Made by a program: the position numbers and the translations under genes. Below the pieces are notes generated by a model that did no database searches, was not told the origin of the DNA, and saw only the letters and a list, made by a program, of their open reading frames with translations. A DNA stretch of 64,000 bases from Sphingomonadales bacterium (GTDB taxonomy: Bacteria > Pseudomonadota > Alphaproteobacteria > Sphingomonadales > Sphingomonadaceae), in contig JAFLDB010000004.1 in the NCBI GenBank assembly GCA_017302615.1, positions 124,001 to 188,000 of the forward strand, in the 5' to 3' direction. Of the stretch, positions 27,017 through 36,802 are shown in pieces. Position 1 is the first letter of the stretch, and each line of letters opens with the position of its first letter.

Positions 27017-27412
27017 CTATTCGGTCGTTCCGCCGTCCCAGTGTTCGTGTGCGGCCTGCGCATCGGCGCAGGTCTTGTGAACCGTGCCGTCAATGTGCTC
27101 GGGCGGCGAATAGATCGTGTAGAGCTTCAGCGGCTCCTTGCCGGTCGACTTGACGTTGTGCCGCGCACCGGCGGGGACGATTACCCCGTCATCGCCCGCC
27201 ACCTTGTGACAGACCCCGTCGATCCAGACCTCACCCTCGCCCGACTCGAAGCGGAAGAACTGGGTGACATCGTCATGCACCTCCTCACCGATCTCGCCGC
27301 CCGGCTGGATCGCCATCAGCACCAGCTGAAGTTCCCGTGTGGTGTAAAGCACCCGGCGGAAATCGGTGTTCTCCAAGGTGAGGGCCTCGATGTCCTCGAC
27401 AAATCCCTTCAT
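27017..27412 (-). CDS. cupin-domain protein
   Basis: A 131-residue protein with cupin motif 1 (LMAIQPGGEIGEEVHDDVTQFFRFESGEGEV) and motif 2 (DGVIVPAGARHNVKST), the His/Glu/His metal-binding pattern partly conserved. Such proteins bind a divalent metal and can be enzymes or sugar/acid sensors. The ATG at 27412 follows AGGAG 9 nt upstream and begins the conserved fold. It converges on lysC with 21 bp between. Substrate unknown. Confidence 0.82.
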   Translation of the reverse strand: MKGFVEDIEALTLENTDFRRVLYTTRELQLVLMAIQPGGEIGEEVHDDVTQFFRFESGEGEVWIDGVCHKVAGDDGVIVPAGARHNVKSTGKEPLKLYTIYSPPEHIDGTVHKTCADAQAAHEHWDGGTTE

Positions 27413-27515
27413 GGCCTGCTCCTGTTCGGTGATCGCTTGATACGGCGAGGATAGGCTGCGCCGCGCTGGACTGCCAATGATCAATTCCGTCCAGTGTGAT
27501 CGAACTGCCGGCGGA

Positions 27516-28058
27516 TCAACCAAACAGCCAGGTTCCCATCAGGCGGCCCGGCATGAAAGCGAACAGCCCCGGAATGGTCAGCGCGCCAAGGTAAAAGCCG
27601 ATCAGACCCTTCTTGTGGGCGGCAATGTCCCCACGCCGGGCAGTGCTGACGGCCTTCCAGGCGCCGTGCAGGGTCATCGGGACGAAGATGTGGATCGGGC
27701 TGAACTGGCCGCCGTTGATCTGGCGGATGAACAGCGCGGACAGCGCCGTGATCACCATCAGGACTACCCAGACCTTGCCCAGCTGCTTGTGGCGGGCCGT
27801 GCCCTTGCGGCTCAGCATGAGCCAAGCCCCAAGCGGCACGGCGGGAAGAACCGTCGCGACATGGATCATCACCGCCAGGCTCTGGGTGTTGGGATGGCTC
27901 GGCGCGAGACCTGCGGCAAAGCGGATGGCCGCCAGCCCGCAGGCAGCCGTGAAGCCGACCCCGACAAGGCCAACCGCGGCCCGCGCAATGGGGCCAAGGT
28001 CGAAGCGCGCGGCAGGCCGGACAGGGGCGAAGGGGGCAAGAGTGGTCGCAGTGGTCAT
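27516..28058 (-). CDS. DUF2306-type four-helix membrane protein
   Basis: A 180-residue membrane protein with HIFVPMTLHGAWKAVSTARRGDIAAHKKGLIGFYLGAL, the His-rich pattern of DUF2306, and four to five hydrophobic segments. The function is unknown; conserved histidines suggest a heme or metal role. The ATG at 28058 has CGGGAGAAA upstream. It is divergent to a membrane-bound LytTR regulator across 156 bp, which suggests they form one regulatory unit. Confidence 0.78.
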   Translation of the reverse strand: MTTATTLAPFAPVRPAARFDLGPIARAAVGLVGVGFTAACGLAAIRFAAGLAPSHPNTQSLAVMIHVATVLPAVPLGAWLMLSRKGTARHKQLGKVWVVLMVITALSALFIRQINGGQFSPIHIFVPMTLHGAWKAVSTARRGDIAAHKKGLIGFYLGALTIPGLFAFMPGRLMGTWLFG

Positions 28059-28163
28059 TGGGTTTCTCCCGGTGTGCTCTGACACCGCAGTGGCGCAGGC
28101 CCGTTCGCCGGCAAGGCGGATTGCGCCGATCGTGAATGACCCTGCGCGAAACGGCACGAAAAC

Positions 28164-28179
28164 CGCCACTTGGCCACTT
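28164..28179. repeat. short direct repeat upstream of the LytTR gene
   Basis: GCCACTTGGCCACTTT contains two GCCACTT copies eight bases apart, 35-50 bp before the LytTR start. LytTR proteins commonly bind direct repeats spaced about two helical turns apart, so the spacing here is not typical. Low support; listed because it is the only repeat in the gap. Confidence 0.25.
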
Positions 28180-28214
28180 TACGAAGCGCGAATGGGCGCT
28201 AGTTTGCCTGGTGG

Positions 28215-29036
28215 ATGAGCCAGGCCCTTCCCCCCGCAAACCCGAATACCTTGCGCCAGGTGGTGATCGACCTTGGGGTCATGACGATCATTGGCATCTT
28301 GCTGGCGCTGATCGGGCCGTTCGGCAGCTTCGAGCTGCCGTTCGCCTACCGGCTGGTCTACTGGCTGGGCCTCGCCTGGGCCGGCTACGCCTGTTACCGT
28401 CCGATCGGCGGATTGATCACCCGGCTGGGTACGGTGCTGGAATTGCCGGAATGGTCGCTGTGGCTGATCGGTTGCCTGGTGGCGACTGTGCCGATGACCG
28501 CAGTGGTGTGGCTGGTGAGTGCCCTGCCCCCGCCGCTGGAACTGCCATCGCTGGAAGCCTGGCTAGCTACATACGGCTATGTTCTGGCAATCGGTTCGGT
28601 GGTGACCATGGTGTTCTACCTGGTGCAGTCCAGACCAACAGCCAGCGAGGCCGGACCGGCAGCGGCGGCTCCCACCTTGCAGCCGCAAACCGCGGCGGCT
28701 GCGGAACCTGCTGCCCGTTCATCCCGCCCGCGCCTGCTGGACCGGCTGCCACCCAGACTGGGGACCGACCTTGTCGCTCTGGAAATGGAAGATCACTATC
28801 TGCGGGTCCACACCAGGCTGGGTAGTGACCTGATCCTGCTGCGGATGCGCGATGCCCTGTCCGAACTGGACGGGCTCGACGGAGCACAGGTCCACCGCAG
28901 CTGGTGGGTGGCGCGATCGGCGGTCGAACGGGTCGAGCGCGATGGCCGTAATGTCCTTCTGGTCCTTTGCGGCGGATTGCATGCTCCGGTCGCCCGCAGC
29001 CAGGTCCCCGTCCTGAAAGCCGCTGGCTGGTTGTGA
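28215..29036 (+). CDS. membrane-anchored LytTR transcription regulator
   Basis: A 273-residue protein. The N-terminal half has four predicted TM helices (LGVMTIIGILLALIGPFG, FAYRLVYWLGLAWAGYA, LWLIGCLVATVPMTAVVWL, LATYGYVLAIGSVVTMVF). After an Ala/Pro linker the C-terminal about 100 residues are a LytTR DNA-binding domain (LVALEMEDHYLRVHTRLGSDLILLRM, VHRSWWVARSAVERV). It lacks a receiver domain, so it is not a response regulator. Likely a membrane-bound DNA-binding protein controlling the divergent DUF2306 gene. Confidence 0.85.
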   Translation: MSQALPPANPNTLRQVVIDLGVMTIIGILLALIGPFGSFELPFAYRLVYWLGLAWAGYACYRPIGGLITRLGTVLELPEWSLWLIGCLVATVPMTAVVWLVSALPPPLELPSLEAWLATYGYVLAIGSVVTMVFYLVQSRPTASEAGPAAAAPTLQPQTAAAAEPAARSSRPRLLDRLPPRLGTDLVALEMEDHYLRVHTRLGSDLILLRMRDALSELDGLDGAQVHRSWWVARSAVERVERDGRNVLLVLCGGLHAPVARSQVPVLKAAGWL

Positions 29037-29046
29037 AACAGCAAGG

Positions 29047-29074
29047 GCTGGCACCCCGTGATGGGATGCCGGCC
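29047..29074. terminator. hairpin between the LytTR gene and katG
   Basis: GGCACCCC (29050-29057) can pair with GGGATGCC (29063-29070) with one mismatch and a 5-nt loop, in the gap between two convergent genes. Flanking T-runs are weak, so it may act as a bidirectional barrier rather than a strict terminator. Confidence 0.4.
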
Positions 29075-29097
29075 CCGGCCTGCCTGCTTTGCTATCC

Positions 29098-31299
<2,202 letters not shown>

Positions 31300-31302
31300 T
31301 CA

Positions 31303-31329
31303 TTATTCGAATAAGACGATTGATATCGT
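31303..31329. promoter_or_regulatory. palindromes in the katG / nitronate monooxygenase divergent region
   Basis: TTATTCGAATAA (31303-31314) is a perfect 12-bp palindrome. ACGAT (31316-31320) and ATCGT (31325-31329) form a second dyad with a 4-bp spacer just after it. Both are AT-rich and lie 49-75 bp upstream of katG. A peroxide-sensing regulator such as OxyR or a Fur/PerR-type protein could bind here, but the sequence does not match the classical OxyR spacing. Confidence 0.45.
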
Positions 31330-31432
31330 TTCTATGATCGCTTCAGCCGATTTAACCCTCACTTGAGCGGGTTGCAGCGTGGCCCCGCGCCGCCTAAAGG
31401 CCCCGGACGCTACGACAACCGAGGGAATCCGA

Positions 31433-32431
31433 GTGTACGACAAGACCCATGCGCTGATGCAGCGCGGCCGCGACTTCCTCGGCACCGAACACGCGATCCT
31501 GTGCGGCGCGATGAGCTGGGTTTCGGAACGCAATCTCGTTTCGGCAATCTCCAATGCCGGCGGATTCGGCGTGATCGCCTGCGGTGCAATGACTCCGGAC
31601 CTGCTCGATGCCGAAATCGCGGCGACCAAGGCGCTGACCGGCAAGCCGTTCGGCGTCAACCTGATCACCATGCACCCGCTGCTGTTCGATCTGATCGCGG
31701 TCTGTGCGAAGCACCAGGTCAGCCACGTGGTGCTGGCCGGGGGCATCCCGCCCAAGGGCAGTGTCGAGGCGATCAAGGCCTTCGGCGCCAAGGTGCTGGT
31801 CTTTGCCCCGACCCTGGCCCTCGCCACCCGCCTGCTGCGCAACGGCGCCGATGCCCTGGTGATCGAGGGCAGCGAAGCCGGCGGCCATATCGGTCCGGTC
31901 GCCACTTCGGTGCTGGCGCAGGAATTCCTGCCCGCGCTGGCCGATGAGTTCGTGGTCTTCGTGGCTGGCGGTATCGGCCGGGGCGACATGATTGCCGCCT
32001 ATCTGGAAATGGGCGCATCGGGCGTGCAGCTTGGCACCCGGTTCGCCTGCGCTACCGAGAGCATTGCCCACCCGGCTTTCAAGCAGGCCTTCTTCCGCGC
32101 CAATGCCCGCGATGCGGTGGCATCGGTGCAAGTCGATCCGCGCCTGCCGGTGATCCCGGTCCGCGCGCTCAAGAACAAGGGCACCGAGGAATTCACCGCC
32201 AAGCAGCGCGAGGTTGCCGCGCTGCTCGATGCCGGCAAGGTCGACATGGAGCAGGCCCAGCTGGAAATCGAACAGTTCTGGGCCGGCGCGCTGCGCCGCG
32301 CGGTGATCGAGGGCGATGTCGAGAGCGGCTCGGTCATGGCCGGCCAGTCGGTCGGCATGGTCACCAAGGAAGAGCCGGTCGCAGAGATCATGGCCCAGTT
32401 GATGGCCGAAAGCGAAGCCGCGCTGTCCTGA
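31433..32431 (+). CDS. nitronate monooxygenase (2-nitropropane dioxygenase) family protein
   Basis: A 332-residue FMN-dependent TIM-barrel protein. ILCGAMSWVSERNLVSAISNAGGFGVIACG at the start, GADALVIEGSEAGGHIGPVATSVL in the middle (with the catalytic-type His) and FVAGGIGRGDMIAAYLEMGASGVQLGTRF near the end are family marks. Members oxidise nitroalkanes or act in other FMN roles. The start is the GTG at 31433, which has GAGGGA upstream; an ATG-equivalent further upstream is less likely. It is divergent to katG across 178 bp. True substrate unknown. Confidence 0.88.
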   Translation: MYDKTHALMQRGRDFLGTEHAILCGAMSWVSERNLVSAISNAGGFGVIACGAMTPDLLDAEIAATKALTGKPFGVNLITMHPLLFDLIAVCAKHQVSHVVLAGGIPPKGSVEAIKAFGAKVLVFAPTLALATRLLRNGADALVIEGSEAGGHIGPVATSVLAQEFLPALADEFVVFVAGGIGRGDMIAAYLEMGASGVQLGTRFACATESIAHPAFKQAFFRANARDAVASVQVDPRLPVIPVRALKNKGTEEFTAKQREVAALLDAGKVDMEQAQLEIEQFWAGALRRAVIEGDVESGSVMAGQSVGMVTKEEPVAEIMAQLMAESEAALS

Positions 32432-32497
32432 TCTGTGCGCCGATCGCCTCCGCGATCGGTCTTGCCATTCGGCAGGCCATTCAGCCTGCCGACACAC

Positions 32498-32532
32498 AAA
32501 AAAAGGGGCCGGAGCGAAAGCTCCGGCCCTTT
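32498..32532. terminator. bidirectional intrinsic terminator
   Basis: A GC-rich 10-bp stem, GGGCCGGAGC (32506-32515) and GCTCCGGCCC (32520-32529), carries a GAAA tetraloop. Seven or more A residues precede it (32498-32504) and TTT follows, so it can terminate the nitronate monooxygenase transcript and also transcripts from the other side. Confidence 0.85.
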
Positions 32533-32632
32533 CAGTTTACGTTCGCAGGAGGAACGAGGTGAGGCGGATCCGAGGGGAGGAGAGGGAGGAGGAGGAACCC
32601 CGGACCCGCCAAGCTGAGAGTCTTTGTTGGTC

Positions 32633-32676
32633 GCATCGCGGAAAGCGAAAACCGGTTCCCACTTTTCGCGCGATGC
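32633..32676. repeat. REP-like palindromic element between NMO and amtB
   Basis: GCATCGCG (32633-32640) pairs with CGCGATGC (32669-32676). Inside, GCGAAAA (32645-32651) pairs with TTTTCGC (32663-32669), enclosing ACCGGTTCCC. The core AAACCGGTTCCCACTTTTC is familiar as an abundant intergenic palindromic repeat across many alphaproteobacterial genomes. It lies 7 bp after the amtB stop in transcription order and is likely transcribed as a stable hairpin in the amtB 3' end. Confidence 0.7.
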
Positions 32677-32682
32677 TCCCGA

Positions 32683-34020
32683 TTAATTGTAGGCCCGCTC
32701 TCCGTGTTCGGAGATGTCGAGGCCGTCGACTTCGGCTTCGGGCGAAACCCGCAGGCCAATGGTCGACTTGACGATGAAGCCAGCGATCAAGGTGCCAACG
32801 GTGGCCCAAACGATCGTCACGATCACGCTGTAGGTCTGGACCCAGAGCTGGTCGGCCAGCGGGGTCGAGCCATCGCCGGGGCCGCCCAGGAACGGCTGGT
32901 AGACCACTGCAGTACCGATTGCGCCGACGATGCCGCCGATGCCGTGGATGCCGAAAGCGTCGAGCGCGTCGTCATAGCCGAACTTGGCCTTCACCTTGGC
33001 GACGAAGTAGTAGCAGACCGCCGAGGCAATGATGCCGAGCAGGATCGCGCCGAACGGGCCGGAGTTGCCCGCCGCCGGAGTGACCGCGACCAGACCGGCG
33101 ATGATCCCCGAGGCGAAGCCCAGCGCCGAACCCTTATGTCCGGCCAGCCGCTCGATCACCATCCAGGTCAGGGCACCGGCAGCCGTGGCGACGAAAGTGT
33201 TGATCATGGCGAGACCGGCCGAACCATCGGCCTCCAGCGCCGATCCGGCGTTGAACCCGAACCAGCCAACCCACAGCAGACCGGCGCCAATCAGCGTCAT
33301 GGTCAGACTGTGCGGGGGCATCGGTTCACCCGGCCAGCCGCGGCGCTTGCCGAGCAGGTAGGCCAGCACCAGGCCCGAGACACCGGCGTTGATGTGCACC
33401 ACGGTGCCGCCGGCAAAGTCGAGCGCGCCGTCTTCGAACAGCAGACCGCCACCGGCCCACACCATGTGGGCGATCGGGAAGTAGACGATGGTCAGCCAGA
33501 TCGGCACGAACAGCATGGTCGCGCTAAACTTCATGCGTTCCGCCGTCGCGCCCAGGATCAGGGCGGCAGTGATCGCCGCAAAGGTCATCTGGAAGCTGAT
33601 GAAGACATACTTGCTGATCACCTCATCGGTGAAAGTGGCTGCCGTGCTTGAAGCATCGGTGCCGATCAGGAAGTAGCTGCCGCCGGCAATGAACTTGCCC
33701 AGCGTGCCTTCGTACGATGTATCGCCAAAGGCCAGCGAGTAGCCCCACATCACCCAGATCAGCATGGCCAACGAGGCCGTCGCGCCAACCTGGGTCATGG
33801 TCGAGATCATGTTCTTCTGGCGGGTCAGGCCACCGTAGAACAATGCCAGACCCGGCAGGATCATCAGCAGGACCAAAAGGGTGGATGTCATCATCCAGGC
33901 ATTGTTGCCGGGATTGGGAACTGCGGGAGCGGCTTCGGCCGCTGCCTGCGCGAATGCGGCGCCGGCGGCGAAGAGCGAAGCCCCCACCGCACCTGCGCCG
34001 CCCAAAAGCTTGCGAAACAT
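32683..34020 (-). CDS. amtB: ammonium transporter AmtB
   Basis: A 445-residue transporter with a cleavable-looking N-terminus (MFRKLLGGAGAVGASLFAAGAAFA) and about 11 TM helices. Family motifs include PGLALFYGGLTRQKNM, PIAHMVWAGGG and FGIHGIGGIVG; the His residues in the last two are the twin pore histidines. It conducts ammonia/ammonium. glnK lies directly upstream on the same strand, 26 bp away, and its product gates AmtB. RBS GGAGGAC precedes the ATG at 34020. Confidence 0.96.
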   Translation of the reverse strand: MFRKLLGGAGAVGASLFAAGAAFAQAAAEAAPAVPNPGNNAWMMTSTLLVLLMILPGLALFYGGLTRQKNMISTMTQVGATASLAMLIWVMWGYSLAFGDTSYEGTLGKFIAGGSYFLIGTDASSTAATFTDEVISKYVFISFQMTFAAITAALILGATAERMKFSATMLFVPIWLTIVYFPIAHMVWAGGGLLFEDGALDFAGGTVVHINAGVSGLVLAYLLGKRRGWPGEPMPPHSLTMTLIGAGLLWVGWFGFNAGSALEADGSAGLAMINTFVATAAGALTWMVIERLAGHKGSALGFASGIIAGLVAVTPAAGNSGPFGAILLGIIASAVCYYFVAKVKAKFGYDDALDAFGIHGIGGIVGAIGTAVVYQPFLGGPGDGSTPLADQLWVQTYSVIVTIVWATVGTLIAGFIVKSTIGLRVSPEAEVDGLDISEHGERAYN

Positions 34021-34046
34021 CGTTTCTGTCCTCCTGTTGCCCGGCG

Positions 34047-34385
34047 TCACAGCGCCGTGTCCCCGGTTTCACCGGTGCGGATGCGGGTGGCCGAAGCCAG
34101 ATCGAGCACGAAGACCTTGCCGTCGCCGATCGAATCGGTGCTGGCGGCCTGCTGGATCGTCTCGACCGCCTGCGGTGCCAGATCGTCGCTGACGGCCAGT
34201 TCGATCTTCACCTTGGGCAGCATGTTGGTGGAATATTCGGCCCCGCGGTAAATCTCGGTCTGGCCCTTCTGCCGTCCAAAGCCCTTGACCTCGGACACGG
34301 TCATGCCTGCAACGCCGATGGCGCCCAGGGCATCGCGGACCTCGTCGAGCTTGAAGGGCTTGATGATGGCGATGATGAATTTCAC
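34047..34385 (-). CDS. glnK: nitrogen regulatory PII protein GlnK
   Basis: A 112-residue PII protein (MKFIIAIIKPFKLDEVRDAL, T-loop GQTEIYRGAEYSTNMLPK with the uridylylatable Tyr51-type residue in RGAEY, and the C-terminal DGKVFVLDLASATRIRTGE). It senses 2-oxoglutarate and ATP/ADP and blocks AmtB when nitrogen is plentiful. The start is a GTG at 34385 with GGGGACAAGG upstream. The longer in-frame reading to 34637 covers the sigma-54 promoter and part of the neighbouring gene, so it is rejected. Confidence 0.95.
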   Translation of the reverse strand: MKFIIAIIKPFKLDEVRDALGAIGVAGMTVSEVKGFGRQKGQTEIYRGAEYSTNMLPKVKIELAVSDDLAPQAVETIQQAASTDSIGDGKVFVLDLASATRIRTGETGDTAL

Positions 34386-34433
34386 GGCCTTGTCCCCTGA
34401 TAGCGTGCCGACCCCGTGTCGGCTTCGCAGATG

Positions 34434-34451
34434 CAGCAAGGCCCGTGCCAA
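34434..34451 (-). promoter_or_regulatory. sigma-54 promoter of glnK-amtB
   Basis: On the reverse strand TTGGCACGGGCCTTGCTG matches the -24/-12 consensus TGGCAC-N5-TTGC without a mismatch. It lies about 50 bp before the glnK GTG, giving a short leader. glnK-amtB is nitrogen-regulated through NtrC and sigma-54 in many proteobacteria. Confidence 0.88.
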
Positions 34452-34493
34452 TTCGGCAATATTGTTGTGAATCAGCGATTCAGGAGAAATACG

Positions 34494-34533
34494 GTTGCGC
34501 AGACCATACCGGAAACGCCCACTCGTTGCGCAG
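34494..34533 (-). promoter_or_regulatory. direct repeats upstream of the sigma-54 promoter
   Basis: GTTGCGCAG occurs at 34494-34502 and 34525-34533, 31 bp apart, i.e. three helical turns. They lie 43-99 bp upstream of the sigma-54 promoter, in the position of enhancer-binding sites. They are not a good NtrC dyad, so the binding protein is uncertain. Confidence 0.35.
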
Positions 34534-34537
34534 CTGC

Positions 34538-35242
34538 CTATTTTTTGGGCAGCACCAGACGGGCCTTGACCGGCAGATGGTCGGACGCCCGCGCCGCCAG
34601 CGCCGAATGATGGACGCCAAGCTCGTCCACCTGCCATTCCGGCGAAATCACCAAGCGGTCGAGCTGGGCGATCGGTCGGCGCGAAGGATATGAGCGGCCC
34701 GGTGCCAGAACCCGCCAGGGGGAGAGGAATTCACGAAGCGAGCCGCCGTGGAGCGACCATTCGTTGAAATCGCCCAGCAGCACGCTCGGGCAGGACGGGC
34801 CGCAGCGCTCCACATGCGAGAGGATCGTGCGGATCTGCTGGCGGCGGCGCAGACCCGACAGGTCGAGATGCATTCCGGCCACCCGCAGCCGCTTGCCATG
34901 GATCAGCAGGTCGGCCCGCACCGCCCCGCGCGGCTCCAGCGTGGGCAGCGGCACCACCCCTGCCTCGATCACGTCGATGCCGCGCTTCACCAGCAGGGCA
35001 TTGCCGTGCCAGCCGAGCGAATCCGGCCGGTGGTTGAGCCGGACCGGGCGATAGTCCGAAAGGTCATCCAGCAGATCCTTGGGCAGCACGCTGGCGCGCC
35101 GGCCAAAACGGCGGTCGGCCTCTTGCAGGGCGACCACATCGGCGTCGATCTCATGCAGCACCGCCAGGATCCGTTCCGGATCGCGCCGCCGGTCCAGCCC
35201 GACGGCCTTGTGGATGTTGTAGCTGGCGAAAGTCAGCTCCAC
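34538..35242 (-). CDS. endonuclease/exonuclease/phosphatase family protein
   Basis: A 234-residue EEP-superfamily protein: FASYNIHKAVGLDRRRDPER (Asn), VVALQEADRRFG (catalytic Glu), MHLDLSGLRRRQQ, SVLLGDFNEWS (Asp, Asn) and ARASDHLPVKARL (terminal Asp-His). All metal and catalytic residues are in place. Substrates vary from DNA to phosphoinositides and sphingomyelin; a nuclease or phosphodiesterase cannot be chosen. Starts at a GTG at 35242, 4 bp after the prfC stop, so it is co-transcribed with prfC. Confidence 0.87.
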   Translation of the reverse strand: MELTFASYNIHKAVGLDRRRDPERILAVLHEIDADVVALQEADRRFGRRASVLPKDLLDDLSDYRPVRLNHRPDSLGWHGNALLVKRGIDVIEAGVVPLPTLEPRGAVRADLLIHGKRLRVAGMHLDLSGLRRRQQIRTILSHVERCGPSCPSVLLGDFNEWSLHGGSLREFLSPWRVLAPGRSYPSRRPIAQLDRLVISPEWQVDELGVHHSALAARASDHLPVKARLVLPKK

Positions 35243-35246
35243 CCGG

Positions 35247-36767
35247 TCAGCGCTCCTTGGTGGCGCTGAAGGTCAGGTCCGGGTTCTTCTCCTGCTGGTA
35301 GCCGACATCCCAGGCGCTGCGGGCCATGAACACCGGATCGCCATCGCGGTCCTTGGCGAGGTTCGACTTGTTGAAATCGGCGAAGCTCTTCAGCGCCGCA
35401 TCCGGCCCCTTCAGCCAGCGGGCCGTATCGAACGGCGCAGCCTCGAGCACGGCCTCGACCTTGTATTCCGCTTCCAGCCGCGAAATCAGCACGTCGAGCT
35501 GGAGCTGTCCGACCACGCCGACGATCCACTGGCTGCCGATTTCGGGATAGAACACCTGGATCACGCCTTCTTCGGACAGGTCGTCGAGCGCCTTCCTGAG
35601 CTGCTTGGTCTTGGTCGGATCCTTCAGCGCGACCCGGCGCAGGATTTCCGGAGCGAAGTTGGGCAGACCGGTGAAGCGGACCTTGTTGCTCTCGGACAGG
35701 GTATCGCCGACCCGCAGCGTGCCGTGGTTGGGAATGCCGATGATGTCGCCCGGCTCGGCCGTGTCGGCAATCTCGCGGTCCTGGGCAAAGAACAGGATCG
35801 GGGAGTGGATCGCCACCGGCTTGCCCAGTGCTGACGGAGTGAGCTTCATTCCCCGCTTGAACGTGCCCGATACCAGCCGCATGAACGCGATCCGGTCACG
35901 GTGCATCGGGTCCATGTTGGCCTGGACCTTGAAAATGAACCCGGTCACCTCCTTGCCGTCCGGGCTGATCACGCCCTGCTCACTGGGCTGCGGGCGCGGC
36001 GGCGGGGCATAGCGGGCGATGGCGTCGATCAGTTCGGCCACGCCGAAGTTCTTCAGCGCCGATCCGAAGTAGACCGGGGTCAGATCGCCATTGCGATAGG
36101 CATCCAGATCGAACGCCGGATAGCCGGCCTGGGCCAGTTCGATTTCCTCGGCAATGTCGGCCGGGATGTCATCGGCCGGCTCGCGCTTGCCGAGAAACTC
36201 GCGGCTGTCGCCTTCCGGGCGGCTGATCGTATTGGTGGCGAAATCGAGCACGCCCTTGAACTCGCCGCCCATACCGATCGGCCAGGACATCGGGCAGACA
36301 TCGAGCGCCAGGGCATCGGCCACCTCGTCCAGCGTTTCGAACACGGCGCGCCCTTCGCGGTCGACCTTGTTGACGAAGGTGATGATCGGCACGGAACGCA
36401 GGCGGCAGACCTCGAACAGCTTGCGGGTCTGCGGCTCGATGCCTTTCGCGGCGTCGATCACCATGATCGCCGAGTCCACCGCCGTCAGCGTGCGGTAGGT
36501 GTCTTCGGAAAAGTCCTCGTGACCCGGCGTGTCGAGCAGGTTGAAAGTGACGCCGTCGCGTTCAAAGGTCATGACCGAACTGGTCACCGAGATCCCGCGC
36601 TGCTGTTCGATCTTCATCCAGTCCGACCGCGCCCGCCGCGCCGCCCCGCGCGCCTTTACCTCGCCGGCCAGGTGGATCGCCCCGCCTTGCAGCAGCAGCT
36701 TCTCGGTCAGCGTGGTCTTGCCCGCGTCGGGGTGCGAGATGATGGCGAAGGTGCGGCGGTTTGACAT
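35247..36767 (-). CDS. prfC: peptide chain release factor 3
   Basis: A 506-residue GTPase. G1 is SHPDAGKTTLTEKLLL, the switch region is RGISVTSSVMTF, G3 is LLDTPGHEDFSEDTYRTL and G4 is VNKVDREGR, then EF-G-like domains 2 and 3 (FIFKVQANMDPMHRDRIAFM). RF3 recycles RF1/RF2 from the ribosome after termination. The ATG at 36767 begins the canonical MSNRRTFAIISHPDAG. It lies downstream of tetR on the same strand with a 35-bp gap. Confidence 0.96.
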   Translation of the reverse strand: MSNRRTFAIISHPDAGKTTLTEKLLLQGGAIHLAGEVKARGAARRARSDWMKIEQQRGISVTSSVMTFERDGVTFNLLDTPGHEDFSEDTYRTLTAVDSAIMVIDAAKGIEPQTRKLFEVCRLRSVPIITFVNKVDREGRAVFETLDEVADALALDVCPMSWPIGMGGEFKGVLDFATNTISRPEGDSREFLGKREPADDIPADIAEEIELAQAGYPAFDLDAYRNGDLTPVYFGSALKNFGVAELIDAIARYAPPPRPQPSEQGVISPDGKEVTGFIFKVQANMDPMHRDRIAFMRLVSGTFKRGMKLTPSALGKPVAIHSPILFFAQDREIADTAEPGDIIGIPNHGTLRVGDTLSESNKVRFTGLPNFAPEILRRVALKDPTKTKQLRKALDDLSEEGVIQVFYPEIGSQWIVGVVGQLQLDVLISRLEAEYKVEAVLEAAPFDTARWLKGPDAALKSFADFNKSNLAKDRDGDPVFMARSAWDVGYQQEKNPDLTFSATKER

Positions 36768-36802
36768 GGTTGGCGGCGCATAGCCGCGCGGGCGGACAAG
36801 GT

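Noticed and set aside
32540..32632. Purine-rich stretch (GAGGAGG repeats) between the terminator and REP-like element
   Set aside because: No conserved reading frame, start signal or repeat unit. Could be a simple low-complexity spacer.
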